Source: DASQPR01 sp035713725 | GTDB lineage: Bacteria; Actinomycetota; Actinomycetes; Mycobacteriales; Micromonosporaceae | DNA: 64,000 nt | Reading direction: 5' to 3' | Assembly: GCA_035713725.1 (NCBI GenBank) | Contig: DASTMZ010000078.1 | Span: 1-64,000 of the forward strand | Shown here: positions 33,357 to 41,934 of the stretch, piece after piece | How positions within the stretch are numbered: position 1 is the first letter of the stretch | Layout of the letters: each line of letters starts with the position of its first letter | Program-made: the position numbers and the translations under genes | Notes under the pieces: generated by a model | What the model was told of the DNA's origin: nothing | Databases searched by the model: none | What the model saw: the letters and a program-made list of their open reading frames with translations, nothing else

Positions 33357-33893
33357 TCAGAAGCACGGGTCGGAGCGCGCCGCCTTCCGGAACTCCTCCA
33401 GGGACGCGACAACCGTGCGGTACTGCGTCTCCTGCCCGCCGCAGTAGAGGACTTCGCCGGGTGCCAGCCGATTGATGTCGTCAATCCGAAATTTGACACG
33501 GCCGGTCACCCACCAATGATCTCGAGTAGTACTGACTGCCGCGTACGTCAGCGAAGGGTCCAGCGGTTGCATCGTCTGCCGTACGGTCCAACCGGCCGAC
33601 GGATGCACGACGTCGACGGTCATGGTCTTCACTGCGCCGGCTACCGTACCGGTCGCGTTGGTCGCCGGCGCGTCGAGCTCGGCGTCCGTGACGTTTTGAT
33701 TCTCCAGGTCGTGCTTAATCAGCACGATGTCCGGCCGGTGGGAGGACCAGGCCACCACAATCAACCAATTTCCGCTGCCGTCGACCGAGATGCCTGTCAG
33801 CCCATCGTGTTGCGGGCCGCAGCCCGATAGTGCGAGCACACTAACCACGCCGGCCAGCGACGCCAACCAGCCACCTACCTTCCGCCGCGCCAT
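33357..33893 (-). CDS. Putative lipoprotein of unknown function
   Basis: The 178-residue protein has a lipoprotein signal peptide with lipobox LSGC at about residue 24. The mature domain (DGLTGISVDGSGNWLIVVAWSSHRPDIVLIKH) is beta-rich, with two late cysteines (LYCGGQE and PCF at the end). I recognise no family. The ATG was chosen for the GGGGAG site 6 bases upstream and because it directly precedes the basic n-region of the signal peptide. It is convergent with the exporter operon and separated from it by about 130 bp. It stands alone on its strand. Confidence 0.7.
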   Translation of the reverse strand: MARRKVGGWLASLAGVVSVLALSGCGPQHDGLTGISVDGSGNWLIVVAWSSHRPDIVLIKHDLENQNVTDAELDAPATNATGTVAGAVKTMTVDVVHPSAGWTVRQTMQPLDPSLTYAAVSTTRDHWWVTGRVKFRIDDINRLAPGEVLYCGGQETQYRTVVASLEEFRKAARSDPCF

Positions 33894-34077
33894 GGTGCTC
33901 CCCCTTCCACGCGTCCTCAAAGCAAGTGATTCACGCGCTGATGGAGCTGTGGCATCGGTCGGATCACAACAAGTCGACGATGATTTGCCAGCAGGTCGGA
34001 TGTTGTGAACGGATGGCTTAGTAGGTCACCGCGGATTGCCAGCGAGTCACTGCGCACGAGGCGGCTAGGTTGACAGG

Positions 34078-34893
34078 CTAGGAGCCCGTCGACCGCCACG
34101 TTTCGTGACGGCTTGCGATCAGCTCACCAGAGCGACGCACGTGGGCGCGCGCAGCTTGTCGGGCTGCCACCGGATCACCGGCCTCAATCGCCGCAAGGAT
34201 GGCGTCGTGTTCGCCGACATTGTGGCGCAGCAGGCTTGAACTCTGGCTGATCGCAGACCATGTCAGGTTTCGGGGAAAGCTCGAGTGCAGTTGCAGCACG
34301 GTCTTGCGTAGCCGATCGTTTCCAGATGCTGCGAGGATGCCCTCGTGGAATTGGTCGTTCGCGGCTGACCACAGTGGCTCGGAGGCCGGCAGCGAGGACC
34401 GCGAAGTGCCGCAGACAAACTCCTCGACGCAGGAGCGAAAGAGATCTGCGGCGGTGCGCAGCGCTCTGAGATCGTCGTCCGGGATCTGCTGCGCGGCGAG
34501 CTCGGCAGCCAGTCCTTCAAGTTCTGCCCGCACGACGTACGCCTCGCGGATGTCGTGCGGGCTGGGGCCTCGCACGAAGGCGCCGCGCCGCGGAATTGTC
34601 TCGAGCAGGCCCTTGGAATGCAACACGAGCAGCGCGGCGCGGACCGGCATCCGGCTCACGCCGAACTCGTCGGCCAACAGCTCCTGTCGCAGCCGTGTGC
34701 CGGGCGGATAGTCGCCAACGAGGATTCGCCGCTGTAGCTCGATTACGAGCCCATCGGTGGCAGCTGACGGCGTGGCAGCTAACGGAGTGGCAGCTAACGG
34801 CGTGGCAGCGGTCGGCGTGGCAGCTGACGGCGTGGCGGCGACGGCCACGGCTGGCTCTTCACTCGGATGCTCCGAGCTCGGTTCGCGGTTCAT
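34078..34893 (-). CDS. GntR-family regulator, FadR/FCD subgroup, with repetitive N-terminal arm
   Basis: The winged helix (VIELQRRILVGDYPPGTRLRQ, then LADEFGVSRMPVRAALLVLHSKGLL) is followed by an FCD ligand-binding domain (REAYVVRAELEGLAAELAA, NDQFHEGILAASGN, EHDAILAAIEAGD). FCD domains usually bind a carboxylic acid through metal-coordinating His/Asp residues, which fits the neighbouring acid-metabolism genes. The first 48 residues are unusual: five to six copies of an AATP(S/T/L) pentapeptide, encoded by a 15-bp DNA repeat. The start overlaps the end of the ketopantoate-reductase-like gene, so it is the third gene of its operon and may be autoregulated. Confidence 0.88.
   Translation of the reverse strand: MNREPSSEHPSEEPAVAVAATPSAATPTAATPLAATPLAATPSAATDGLVIELQRRILVGDYPPGTRLRQELLADEFGVSRMPVRAALLVLHSKGLLETIPRRGAFVRGPSPHDIREAYVVRAELEGLAAELAAQQIPDDDLRALRTAADLFRSCVEEFVCGTSRSSLPASEPLWSAANDQFHEGILAASGNDRLRKTVLQLHSSFPRNLTWSAISQSSSLLRHNVGEHDAILAAIEAGDPVAARQAARAHVRRSGELIASRHETWRSTGS
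34757..34846 (-). repeat. 15-bp tandem repeat within the GntR gene
   Basis: Six consecutive 15-bp units (plus-strand unit GTGGCAGCTGACGGC and variants), the last one degenerate. They encode pentapeptides AATPS, AATPT and AATPL. The unit length is a multiple of three, so copy-number changes keep the frame. This suggests a length-variable flexible arm before the DNA-binding domain. Confidence 0.9.
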
Positions 34894-35882
34894 GGCCTGT
34901 CGGCCCGGCGACCTTGCCGTGTGGAGTCGAGCAATGCGACGGTGGCATGTACGGCGCGCAGGTTCGGTGCCTCGGCACCGACCATGTCGGCGATCTCGAC
35001 AACTGCGCCGAGCAGGGCGTCAACCTCGAGAGGTTTGCCAGCGTCCAAATCTTGAAGCATGGATGTCTTGTGATGCCCGACCCGCTCGGCGCCGGCGAGC
35101 CGGCGTTCGATCGTTATCGACGACGGCGGAGGGTCGCCAATCGCGGCCGCAATCTCCGCGATCTCTTCCATCAGACGCACGACCAGAGCGCGCGACGCCG
35201 GGTGGGCGGAGATTTCGGCCATCGTCGAGTGCGTCAGAGCGCTGATCGGGTTGAAGGCGGCGTTGCCCATCAGCTTGAGCCAGATCTGCGGTCGAATGTC
35301 GGTCACCGGTGATCGGAAGCCCGCAGCCGTCATCGCCTCGGCGAACTGCCGGCATCGGTCACTCTTCGAACGATCGGTCTCGCCCAGCGGGAACTGCATC
35401 CCCTCTAGGTGTCGAATCACCCCCGGTGCGACGATCTCGGCGGCCGGATAGGGCACGCAGCCGATGGCGCGTTCGGGCGCGATGACGGCCGATACCGCGC
35501 CGTCTGGGTCGACAGACTGGATACGGCGACCATCGAACGGGCCGCCCTGGCGGTGGAAGTACCACCAAGGAATGCCGTTCTGTGCGGCCACGACGCTCGT
35601 CTCAGGTCCGAGCAACGGGGCGAGCAGCGGTCCACATGATGCGTACGAGTAAGCCTTCAGGCCGAGCAGCACCACGTCGACGACCCCGATGACACCGGGA
35701 TCGTCGGTGGCCGCAACATCGATAACCATGTCGCGGCCATCAACGAGGAGTCGCAACCCGTCGCGCCGGATCGCGGCCAGATGTTCGCCCCGCGCGATTA
35801 GCGTCACGTCCGTTCCGCTGCGAGCCAGCATCGAGCCGACGAACCCGCCGATCGCCCCAGCACCGAGGACCGCGACTCGCAT
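34890..35882 (-). CDS. Ketopantoate-reductase-family (ApbA/PanE-like) oxidoreductase
   Basis: This 330-residue protein has the N-terminal NADPH motif VAVLGAGAIGGFVGSML and the second-domain helix KLMGNAAFNPISALT. The Lys is the likely catalytic residue of this family and the NxxxN pattern follows it. A C-terminal ICT helical domain (HKTSMLQDLDAGKPLEVDALLG) contains the conserved Ser, Asp and Glu. These enzymes reduce 2-oxo acids to 2-hydroxy acids. Because it sits between an acyl-CoA ligase gene and a GntR gene, a catabolic oxo-acid reduction is likelier than pantothenate synthesis. It overlaps the GntR start and abuts the ligase stop, so the three form one operon. Confidence 0.88.
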   Translation of the reverse strand: MRVAVLGAGAIGGFVGSMLARSGTDVTLIARGEHLAAIRRDGLRLLVDGRDMVIDVAATDDPGVIGVVDVVLLGLKAYSYASCGPLLAPLLGPETSVVAAQNGIPWWYFHRQGGPFDGRRIQSVDPDGAVSAVIAPERAIGCVPYPAAEIVAPGVIRHLEGMQFPLGETDRSKSDRCRQFAEAMTAAGFRSPVTDIRPQIWLKLMGNAAFNPISALTHSTMAEISAHPASRALVVRLMEEIAEIAAAIGDPPPSSITIERRLAGAERVGHHKTSMLQDLDAGKPLEVDALLGAVVEIADMVGAEAPNLRAVHATVALLDSTRQGRRADRP

Positions 35883-37336
35883 CAGGCATCCAATGCTTTG
35901 GCAAGCATGCTGCGCTGGACTTTGCCGGTCGGCCCCTTCGGGATCGAGTCGGCGATATGGATCCGCCGCGGGATCTTGAAAGGCGCGAGTTGACCGCTGC
36001 AGTGCTCGATTAGTTCCTTAGGCCCGACGCCGCCGCGCGTCACCACTACGGCGTGGACCACTTCGCCGTACTTCTCGTCCGGCGCCGCATATGTTGCCGC
36101 CTCCACGACGCTCGGATGCGTCAGCAGTGCCTCGTCGACCTCCCGGGGCGAGATCTTTTCGCCACCACGGTTGATCATCTCTTTGATCCGTCCGACAAGG
36201 CGTACGTAACCGGTGTCTGATACCTGCCCTAGATCACCGGTACGGAACCAACCATCGCGAAACGAAGCTGCGTTTGCCGCCGGATTGTCGAGGTAGCCGC
36301 TAGTGATCGACGCACCACGCACAACCACCTCGCCAGTCTCACCGGGCGGCAGATGAGACCAGTCCGAATCCACAATCGAAATCTCGGTACCGGTGGCAAC
36401 CCCGACACTCCCCGGAACGCGTGCCTTCGGTGGTAGCGGATTCGACGCCAACTGATGCGTTGCCTCGGTCATCCCGTACGCCTCGAGCACCGGCACACCG
36501 GTGTCGCTCTCGAGCCGGGCAGCGAGGGTCGGAGGCAGGGATGACGACGCCGAGCGAATGAACCGCAAACGATGCTCGCGCTGCGGTCCTTTGGGGATGC
36601 TGGCCAGCATCGTAGGAACTGCCGAAACCCACGTGATCTCGTGCTCGGCCATGAGTTCCCAAAACGCGCTCATGCGCACTCGGGACGGCATCATGACGGT
36701 ACCCCCGCTGGCCAACGTGGTGAGCGCGACGCCGACCAGCCCGTGCACGTGGAACAACGGCATCATGCAGAACGCGGTATCGCCCGGACCGCACTCGTAG
36801 GTGGCGGCGATCGTGGCGGTGCTCGCCGCGACATTCGCTTGCGAGAGTGGAACGCTCTTCGGGCCGCCGGTCGTGCCACTGGTCTGCAAGATCAGCGCAA
36901 TTGCGTCGTCACGCATTGGCGGAAGGGAACTGTTGGCAGCGATCGCGTCCGCGGGCGAGCTGTCAATGTCGATGCCGGAGACCGGCACACCCATCGCCTC
37001 GTAGGCCGACCGCGGCCCGTCGGCTTGGTGCACCAGCGCGTGGCTCGGATGCAGATCGCGCGCATGGCGCTCCAACTCCGACGACGTCAGCGCCGCGCTG
37101 ACGGGCAGCGCCGTCGCCCCAGCACGAAGGATGCAGAGAAAGCCGACCGTGGATTCGATGCCGGTCCACGCAGTGACGACGACCCGGTCGCCAGGCCGTA
37201 TCCCTGCCTGGACCAGTCGGCTGGCGCCCGTGTCGACGATTCGTCGCAGTTCGCCGTAACTGATCGAAATGTTGCGCAGCGGATCGAGTAGCGCGGTCTT
37301 GGCGTCGTTTCCGGACCACAATTCATAAACACCCAC
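35882..37336 (-). CDS. AMP-dependent acyl-CoA ligase, similar to oxalate-CoA ligase (AAE3-like)
   Basis: This 484-residue adenylate-forming enzyme has the A3 motif LILQTSGTTGGPKSVPLS, MPLFHVHGLVG, A5 EAYGMTEATHQLASNPLPP, A7 GWFRTGDLG, A8 GRIKEMINRGGEKISP and the catalytic Lys in GPTGKVQRSML. FIRSASSSLPP, TEATHQLASNPLP and INRGGEKISP closely resemble oxalyl-CoA synthetases of the plant AAE3/yeast Pcs60 type. A short dicarboxylic or oxo acid is therefore a plausible substrate; this is inference from motif similarity. The GTG start lies 65 bp from the divergent FAH-family gene. It heads the operon with the ketopantoate-reductase-like and GntR genes. Confidence 0.87.
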   Translation of the reverse strand: MGVYELWSGNDAKTALLDPLRNISISYGELRRIVDTGASRLVQAGIRPGDRVVVTAWTGIESTVGFLCILRAGATALPVSAALTSSELERHARDLHPSHALVHQADGPRSAYEAMGVPVSGIDIDSSPADAIAANSSLPPMRDDAIALILQTSGTTGGPKSVPLSQANVAASTATIAATYECGPGDTAFCMMPLFHVHGLVGVALTTLASGGTVMMPSRVRMSAFWELMAEHEITWVSAVPTMLASIPKGPQREHRLRFIRSASSSLPPTLAARLESDTGVPVLEAYGMTEATHQLASNPLPPKARVPGSVGVATGTEISIVDSDWSHLPPGETGEVVVRGASITSGYLDNPAANAASFRDGWFRTGDLGQVSDTGYVRLVGRIKEMINRGGEKISPREVDEALLTHPSVVEAATYAAPDEKYGEVVHAVVVTRGGVGPKELIEHCSGQLAPFKIPRRIHIADSIPKGPTGKVQRSMLAKALDA

Positions 37337-37401
37337 CGCGGGAGTGTATCCACGATGGCTCAGAATCGGCAGTCTTGGATCCCAGATGCTAGCTTGCTGG
37401 C

Positions 37402-38184
37402 GTGAGATGGATCCGCTTTGAAGACCGTAGTGGTCATGTCGGCTTCGGCGCCATGGACGCGGACGACAGCCCGGCGACGATCGCCGTCCATCACGGCGAT
37501 CTGTTCGGTCAGACCACGTCGACCGGGCAACGGTTCGACCTGACTGAGGTCACCGTCCTTCCCCCGTGTCAACCCTCGAAGATGATCGGGCTGTGGAACA
37601 ACTCCCACAGCGTCGCTGCGAAGAACGGCTGGCCGACACCAACCGAGCCGCTGTACTTCTTCAAGCCCCCATCGTCATTCATCGGCGATCGCGGACCGAT
37701 CCGCCGGCCCGCGTCATACGACGGGCACATCGTCTACGAGGGCGAACTTGGTGTGGTGATCGGAACGACTTGCACGGACGTCGCCCTTGCTGACGTCGAT
37801 GAGGTGGTATGTGGCTATACGTGCGTCAACGACATCACCGCGCTCGGACTGGTCAACGGGGACGCACAGTTCGCACAATGGTCTCGAGCCAAGGGTTTTG
37901 ACACCTTCGGTGCGTTTGGGCCAGTCATTTCAACCGACCTCGACCCGGATCACGTGCAAATCCGCACGATCGTGGGCGGCAAGGTCCGCCAGGATTACAG
38001 CTCGGCCGACCTGATCTTCTCGCCACGGCAACTCGTCAGTCTCATCTCGCGCGACATGACCTTGTGCCCAGGGGATGTCATCGCATGCGGTACGTCGACG
38101 GGCGTCCTAGCCATGCGACCCGGCGTACCAGTAGACGTGTGTATCGAAGGCATCGGCGAGCTCACGAACGCGCTGCAGCTGTGA
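37402..38184 (+). CDS. Fumarylacetoacetate-hydrolase-family protein
   Basis: This 260-residue protein has the FAH fold and metal site: YEGELGVVIG (two Glu ligands), the downstream VCGYTCVNDITALGL (Asp) and KGFDTFGAFGPVI. The C-terminal LCPGDVIACGTSTGV is also a hallmark. Members hydrolyse or decarboxylate beta-oxo/enol acids such as acylpyruvates and oxaloacetate, using Mg2+ or Mn2+. The N-terminal 70 residues form the usual small domain. It is divergent from the acyl-CoA ligase operon, and together these genes suggest breakdown of a short oxo-dicarboxylic acid. The start is GTG; a small reading frame begins within its stop codon (GTGA). Confidence 0.9.
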   Translation: MRWIRFEDRSGHVGFGAMDADDSPATIAVHHGDLFGQTTSTGQRFDLTEVTVLPPCQPSKMIGLWNNSHSVAAKNGWPTPTEPLYFFKPPSSFIGDRGPIRRPASYDGHIVYEGELGVVIGTTCTDVALADVDEVVCGYTCVNDITALGLVNGDAQFAQWSRAKGFDTFGAFGPVISTDLDPDHVQIRTIVGGKVRQDYSSADLIFSPRQLVSLISRDMTLCPGDVIACGTSTGVLAMRPGVPVDVCIEGIGELTNALQL

Positions 38185-38531
38185 TCCCGTACACACGCTA
38201 CCCGCCGTCAACCGCACCGTTGTTGCCCGAACCGAGCGCTGCGGGACCCGTTTGGGTATCGCCAGTGGCAGTCGACGGCGTCTGCGGCCCGGCGGTGCTT
38301 GTCGTGCCCACCGCAGAACGGGTGAGCGGTAACCGGCTCATCGCCGCTCTCCGCGTCGCTGCCGAGGTGTGGGGCTGGGGAACTGGTCGGAGCCGAGAAC
38401 ACGGACCCGCCGCAACGGCAAGTGGTGGGAAACTTGAAAAGGTCTTGGCCGGGGTGTCGTATCGACAGGATCGCGTTCGTAGAGACGGTGAGTGGCAGTC
38501 ATGCGGGCTGCCGGTGACCGGAGGAGCTTGA
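38181..38531 (+). CDS. Possible small hypothetical protein coupled to the FAH gene
   Basis: A 116-codon frame starts at a GTG overlapping the FAH stop by 4 bp and ends just before the YCII gene. The first half (GPVWVSPVAVDGVCGPAVLVVPTAERVSGNRLIAALRVAAEVWG) looks protein-like. The second half (GGKLEKVLAGVSYRQDRVRRDGEWQS) is polar. I recognise no family and there is no ribosome-binding site beyond coupling. It may be real or a chance frame. Confidence 0.35.
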   Translation: MIPYTRYPPSTAPLLPEPSAAGPVWVSPVAVDGVCGPAVLVVPTAERVSGNRLIAALRVAAEVWGWGTGRSREHGPAATASGGKLEKVLAGVSYRQDRVRRDGEWQSCGLPVTGGA

Positions 38532-38532
38532 C

Positions 38533-38892
38533 ATGGCGCTGTACCTGATCGCCTTCAACGACGAGTGGGCGCCCGACCTCACGTTGGAGGAACTGCGCGA
38601 GACGGCGGCGCGCGACCGGGTCGTGACCGAGGAGATGATGGCGGCCGGTGTCTTCGTTTTCAGCGACGGCGGTCTGGGCGCGTCGACCGCCGTGTGCAGC
38701 GTAGACCCTAGCAACGGCTCGCCGGTGTTCACCGACGGGCCGTACGTCGAGACCAAGGAGCACCTCGGCGGTTTCACGGTCGTCGATGTGCCCGACGAAG
38801 CCGCGGCGCGGTATTGGGCTGGCCGGATCGCGGTTGCGGTCGGCTGGCCGCAGGAGTTGCACAAGTTCCCGCATCGCGCCGCGTTGCGCTGA
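38533..38892 (+). CDS. YCII-related domain protein
   Basis: This 119-residue protein is a YCII-related (DGPF-type) small dimeric alpha/beta-barrel protein. The hallmark DGPYVETKEHLGGFTVV is present at about residues 70-86. It lacks a second domain. In actinobacteria such genes usually sit next to a sigma factor of the ECF41/SnoaL class; here none is adjacent, and the only ECF gene is 12 kb away. Function is unknown. The ATG has a GGAGG site at good spacing. Confidence 0.85.
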   Translation: MALYLIAFNDEWAPDLTLEELRETAARDRVVTEEMMAAGVFVFSDGGLGASTAVCSVDPSNGSPVFTDGPYVETKEHLGGFTVVDVPDEAAARYWAGRIAVAVGWPQELHKFPHRAALR

Positions 38893-39371
38893 CACTCAGT
38901 CTGGCGCCTTGTCGTAACCGCGAAGGCCAGGAGCTAGCTGGATCGGCCAATGCACGTGAGCCTGCGGGACGGCGCGGGACGGGTGCGGGCCGCTCGGGCA
39001 TGCTAAGTGTTACACCGCGCAGTAGCGGGCAGGTCTGCGCCTTGCTGTGCTCCCACTCTGCTCCCGGATTTCGGCAGACCTCAACTGGCCACTGTGGACG
39101 AACTGGCCGCTACGGCGTCTACAGATGTGTCGCACCCAGATAAACGTGGCGGCGGCGCCGCAGCGATCGCGGGCCGCGCTGTGTCACTAGGACGGCGGGT
39201 TTATTGTCGAGGCGGCGGCCGCAATCGATTTGTCCGGCTATCGCCTCGACACCCACCTGACTTGCCCACTCGGGGCTCGGGATTTCGGCCGGACGGTCCC
39301 GCTACCGCGTGCTACGTCGTCATACGAGCGAGAAGCCAAGACTCTACGCGGATTGGAAGGGATCGGTAGCA
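38893..39371. other. Intergenic stretch, no gene seen
   Basis: About 480 bp without a frame that has convincing codon bias, family motifs or a ribosome-binding site. It probably holds the promoter of the NTF2-like gene. I see no strong hairpin or repeat. Confidence 0.5.
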
Positions 39372-39812
39372 ATGCCTACGCAACGTGAAGTAGACGAAGC
39401 CAAGATCAGGCAGCAGATCGACAAGATTGTCGAAGGTATCCGGGCCAAGGATCTCGAGGGCCTACGGCAACTCTACGCAAACGACGTCGTGTCCTTCGAC
39501 GTCGAGCCTCCGCTGCAGCACGTAGGGATAGCGGCGAAGTTGACGAACTGGGCCAACGTGTTCACGTTGTTCCAGGATGCGAATTATGAGGTGCGTGACC
39601 TGACCCTGACCGTGGGCGATGACGTGGCGTTCGGGCACGGCTTCGGTCGTCTCGGCGGCACCCTGAAGAACGGCGCGGGGACGAGCGGGATGTGGGTCCG
39701 CGCTACCTTCTGCTTCCGAAAGCTCGACGGCAATTGGTTGATAGTGCACGACCAGGTCTCCGTACCGTTCGACATTGCCACCGGCAAGGGAGTGACCGAC
39801 CTCGAACCCTGA
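39372..39812 (+). CDS. SnoaL/NTF2-like (DUF4440-type) protein
   Basis: This 146-residue protein has the NTF2-like pattern. A first helix reads IRQQIDKIVEGIRAKDLEGLRQLYANDVVSFD; a cone of beta strands follows, and it ends in WLIVHDQVSVPFD. The ketosteroid-isomerase-like and DUF4440 groups share this layout. They act as small isomerases, cyclases or binding proteins; no catalytic residue can be named. The ATG was preferred over the longer upstream frame because the family begins here and a GGAAGGGATCGG stretch precedes it. Flanking DNA is non-coding on both sides, so it is monocistronic. Confidence 0.8.
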   Translation: MPTQREVDEAKIRQQIDKIVEGIRAKDLEGLRQLYANDVVSFDVEPPLQHVGIAAKLTNWANVFTLFQDANYEVRDLTLTVGDDVAFGHGFGRLGGTLKNGAGTSGMWVRATFCFRKLDGNWLIVHDQVSVPFDIATGKGVTDLEP

Positions 39813-40031
39813 CGAGTCGCATGAAGGTTCGGGGCAGCGATCCGGCGGTCCACGAGCGGCTTGGCCTTCCGGTACCTGCGATGCCGACCCAGGCGTACGA
39901 GAGCCGGGGGAACCGTCACCGGGCGATACCACCCGGAACCGTCGACGATCGGTTAACGCCACAACCCTGCGCTGGCTGTGGCAGCGGGCCGGTGCACGCA
40001 GATCCGGGATCGGCTTGGTCGGTCGTCGTCG

Positions 40032-40583
40032 TTACGCGGAGGGCGACGGCCCGAGCGGGGCGTGGCCGGCGATGGCGCGGGTCCATTCGTCGATCACCAT
40101 GTACCCGATCTTCCCGGATGCGCAGTCGATGCCGACCTTGCCCCAGAAGTGGGGCCCGTTGGAATAGAAGGCCACGCTGCTGCCCGCCGGTCGGTCGTGT
40201 CCCTCGGTGTCCGGGGGTTCGTATTCCGCGGCCTCGAAGGTGACAGTGGCCGGCAGTCGCACGCCTAGGTCATACAGCGACGCGAGGTGGTCGTGGATTT
40301 CGCCCAGGGTCAGCACCTCGGGGTCAGACGGATCCTTCCACGTGAATTCGTGGTGCCCGCCGAACTGGTCGACCGCAAGCGCCAGGTCATGCCGGTTGAA
40401 CGCGGAGGCGAACTGGGGGTACCGGTCGGTTCGCTGGCTGCCGTCGCAGTGCGGCGTCGCGGATACGACCGAGGCTGGGTGGCTCGTCGCGCTCGCCGCA
40501 GCGGTCGTCTTGGCGCCGGAGGTGCATCCGACGAGAGCGAGGACAAGGCCCGCCATAACGCAACCGCGGACGAACTTTGACAT
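40032..40583 (-). CDS. Putative lipoprotein, unknown function
   Basis: The 183-residue product has a lipoprotein signal peptide (VMAGLVLALVGC, Cys20) and a Thr/Ala/Ser linker. The compact domain (FASAFNRHDLALAVDQFGGHHEFTWKD, ASLYDLGVRLPATVTF, KVGIDCASGKIGYMVIDEW) may be NTF2-like. Two cysteines (CDGSQ and IDCASG) could form a disulphide. I recognise no family. It is isolated on its strand. Confidence 0.75.
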   Translation of the reverse strand: MSKFVRGCVMAGLVLALVGCTSGAKTTAAASATSHPASVVSATPHCDGSQRTDRYPQFASAFNRHDLALAVDQFGGHHEFTWKDPSDPEVLTLGEIHDHLASLYDLGVRLPATVTFEAAEYEPPDTEGHDRPAGSSVAFYSNGPHFWGKVGIDCASGKIGYMVIDEWTRAIAGHAPLGPSPSA

Positions 40584-40942
40584 GTCCGATCACGTCTCCT
40601 GGTGACGTCTGCGACGCCCGACCGTGGCTGGACATCCACCGCAGATCAGCGTCGGACCGCACGCGCACACCGGTCAGTGCCTGAGCGGCGGTCGTCGCCG
40701 AATCCGCGCTCAATCGTTGCCGCGGTGTGATGCGCGGGCGTTCAGGTGCTGCCAGTTGACATGGCGTTCGGCATCGTCGCTGCTTGGCGCTCGACGGGTT
40801 CGGCCGTCCGGAGCGTTCATTGATCAGTCTCTGCAGCTCCTCGTTGTTGACCGTTACCGCGTCGATGTCGGCGCCAGCCGCCGCTGTGACGGACCCCGGC
40901 GGATGAAACAGGGCGCTTGAACGCCTCTGACGCCCGCCGCCG
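40584..40942. other. Intergenic stretch, no gene seen
   Basis: About 360 bp between two minus-strand genes. A minus-strand frame crosses it but its composition (Arg/Pro-rich, no motif) looks non-coding. It includes the promoter region of the lipoprotein gene. Confidence 0.45.
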
Positions 40943-41422
40943 TCATCCGGGCAGGTCTTCGGGTCGCTTCTCGGCGAGCTGGCCATGGAGCACCCCGGTA
41001 GCCTGGCCGACTTCGATCATGTAGCCGTCGGGATCGCGGATGTAGCAGCGGATCTCTGCACCACGATCGATTGGCGGTGTGATGAACTCGGCGCCCTTGG
41101 CGCTCCACTCCTCATAGCAAGCCTGGATGTCGGCCACCCGCAGGTTCATGAAGCTCGAGACCGTGTTCCCGGCTTCATAGTTGACAACCGAGATGTCGGG
41201 CTTGTCGGGGGTAGGGGGACCGCCGGGGTTCATCAGTACCCACGCATTTGAGAGCTTGACCACACACGGGTTCTCCTCCATCACGACCTGGCCGCCGAGG
41301 ACCTCGGAGTAGAACGCGCGAGACCGGGCCACGCTCCGGACGGTGAGGAACAGAGTGACGGCGAAGCCCTCCCTCGGCGCTGGCAGGTTCTCGAAGTCGA
41401 TGAACGGCGTGTTCTCGCTCAT
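40943..41422 (-). CDS. VOC/glyoxalase-family protein
   Basis: This 159-residue single-domain vicinal oxygen chelate protein has the first strand VTLFLTVRSVARSRAFYSEVLGGQ and the second module SFMNLRVADIQACYEEWSAKG. The C-terminal strand is IRCYIRDPDGYMIEVGQ, with the typical DPDGxxxE metal-ligand Glu. It may be a glyoxalase-like, bleomycin-resistance-like or dioxygenase protein. The ATG is preceded by an AGGAG site. It has no operon partner. Confidence 0.87.
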   Translation of the reverse strand: MSENTPFIDFENLPAPREGFAVTLFLTVRSVARSRAFYSEVLGGQVVMEENPCVVKLSNAWVLMNPGGPPTPDKPDISVVNYEAGNTVSSFMNLRVADIQACYEEWSAKGAEFITPPIDRGAEIRCYIRDPDGYMIEVGQATGVLHGQLAEKRPEDLPG

Positions 41423-41934
41423 GGCTCTGCACTCCTCTCTATCAGCCAGCGAGGATGATCGGCACTGTTCCGACCGGCCGGCTCGCGTTACGCCGCGTCC
41501 CGCGGGCCGGCCTCGCAGCGCGTGGACAGCCTCGCTGGCTATCCAAATGTGAACACGGAGGCTTCGGCACCGGCCTGGTGAAACGTGATGTTAAGCCTGC
41601 GCTCCCGAACGGCGCCCTGCTGGCGAACGAGATGAAAGGACTCAGTTCCGTGCGGAGCCCGTTCCCGTCATCGTGGACATGGGCCTGGTTCGGTCAACAT
41701 GGCGCGCGCCAGTTGCGGCGCGGCAATCGTCGGGTAACGGTCGAGATGCTCAGGCTCGGGATCGCGCGGACACCGTTGGGCGGTCCGCGTGCGGGATGGC
41801 GCCGTGACTGCCGGGTGACTCTCATGGACGCCGCACCTGATGTGGTCGTCGCGTCCTGTCTGATCTGACGCGGCCCGTTCGTGGAAGGGTGGAAAGTTCG
41901 GCAGGGGTCGGGCCAGAGGGAAGGATCATCACCC
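41423..41934. other. Intergenic stretch, no gene seen
   Basis: About 510 bp between divergent genes. I found no frame with a recognisable motif or good codon pattern and no strong repeat. Its lower density of coding signal than the surroundings may mark an old insertion or deletion site. Confidence 0.45.

Noticed and set aside
38533..38892. YCII protein as partner of the ECF sigma factor
   Set aside because: The sigma factor gene is about 12 kb away and belongs to a class with its own fused SnoaL domain, so there is no positional support.
41423..41934. Possible group II intron or RNA element in the 41.5-41.9 kb gap
   Set aside because: Some segments looked structured, but I could not identify a domain V hairpin or any reverse-transcriptase coding sequence.
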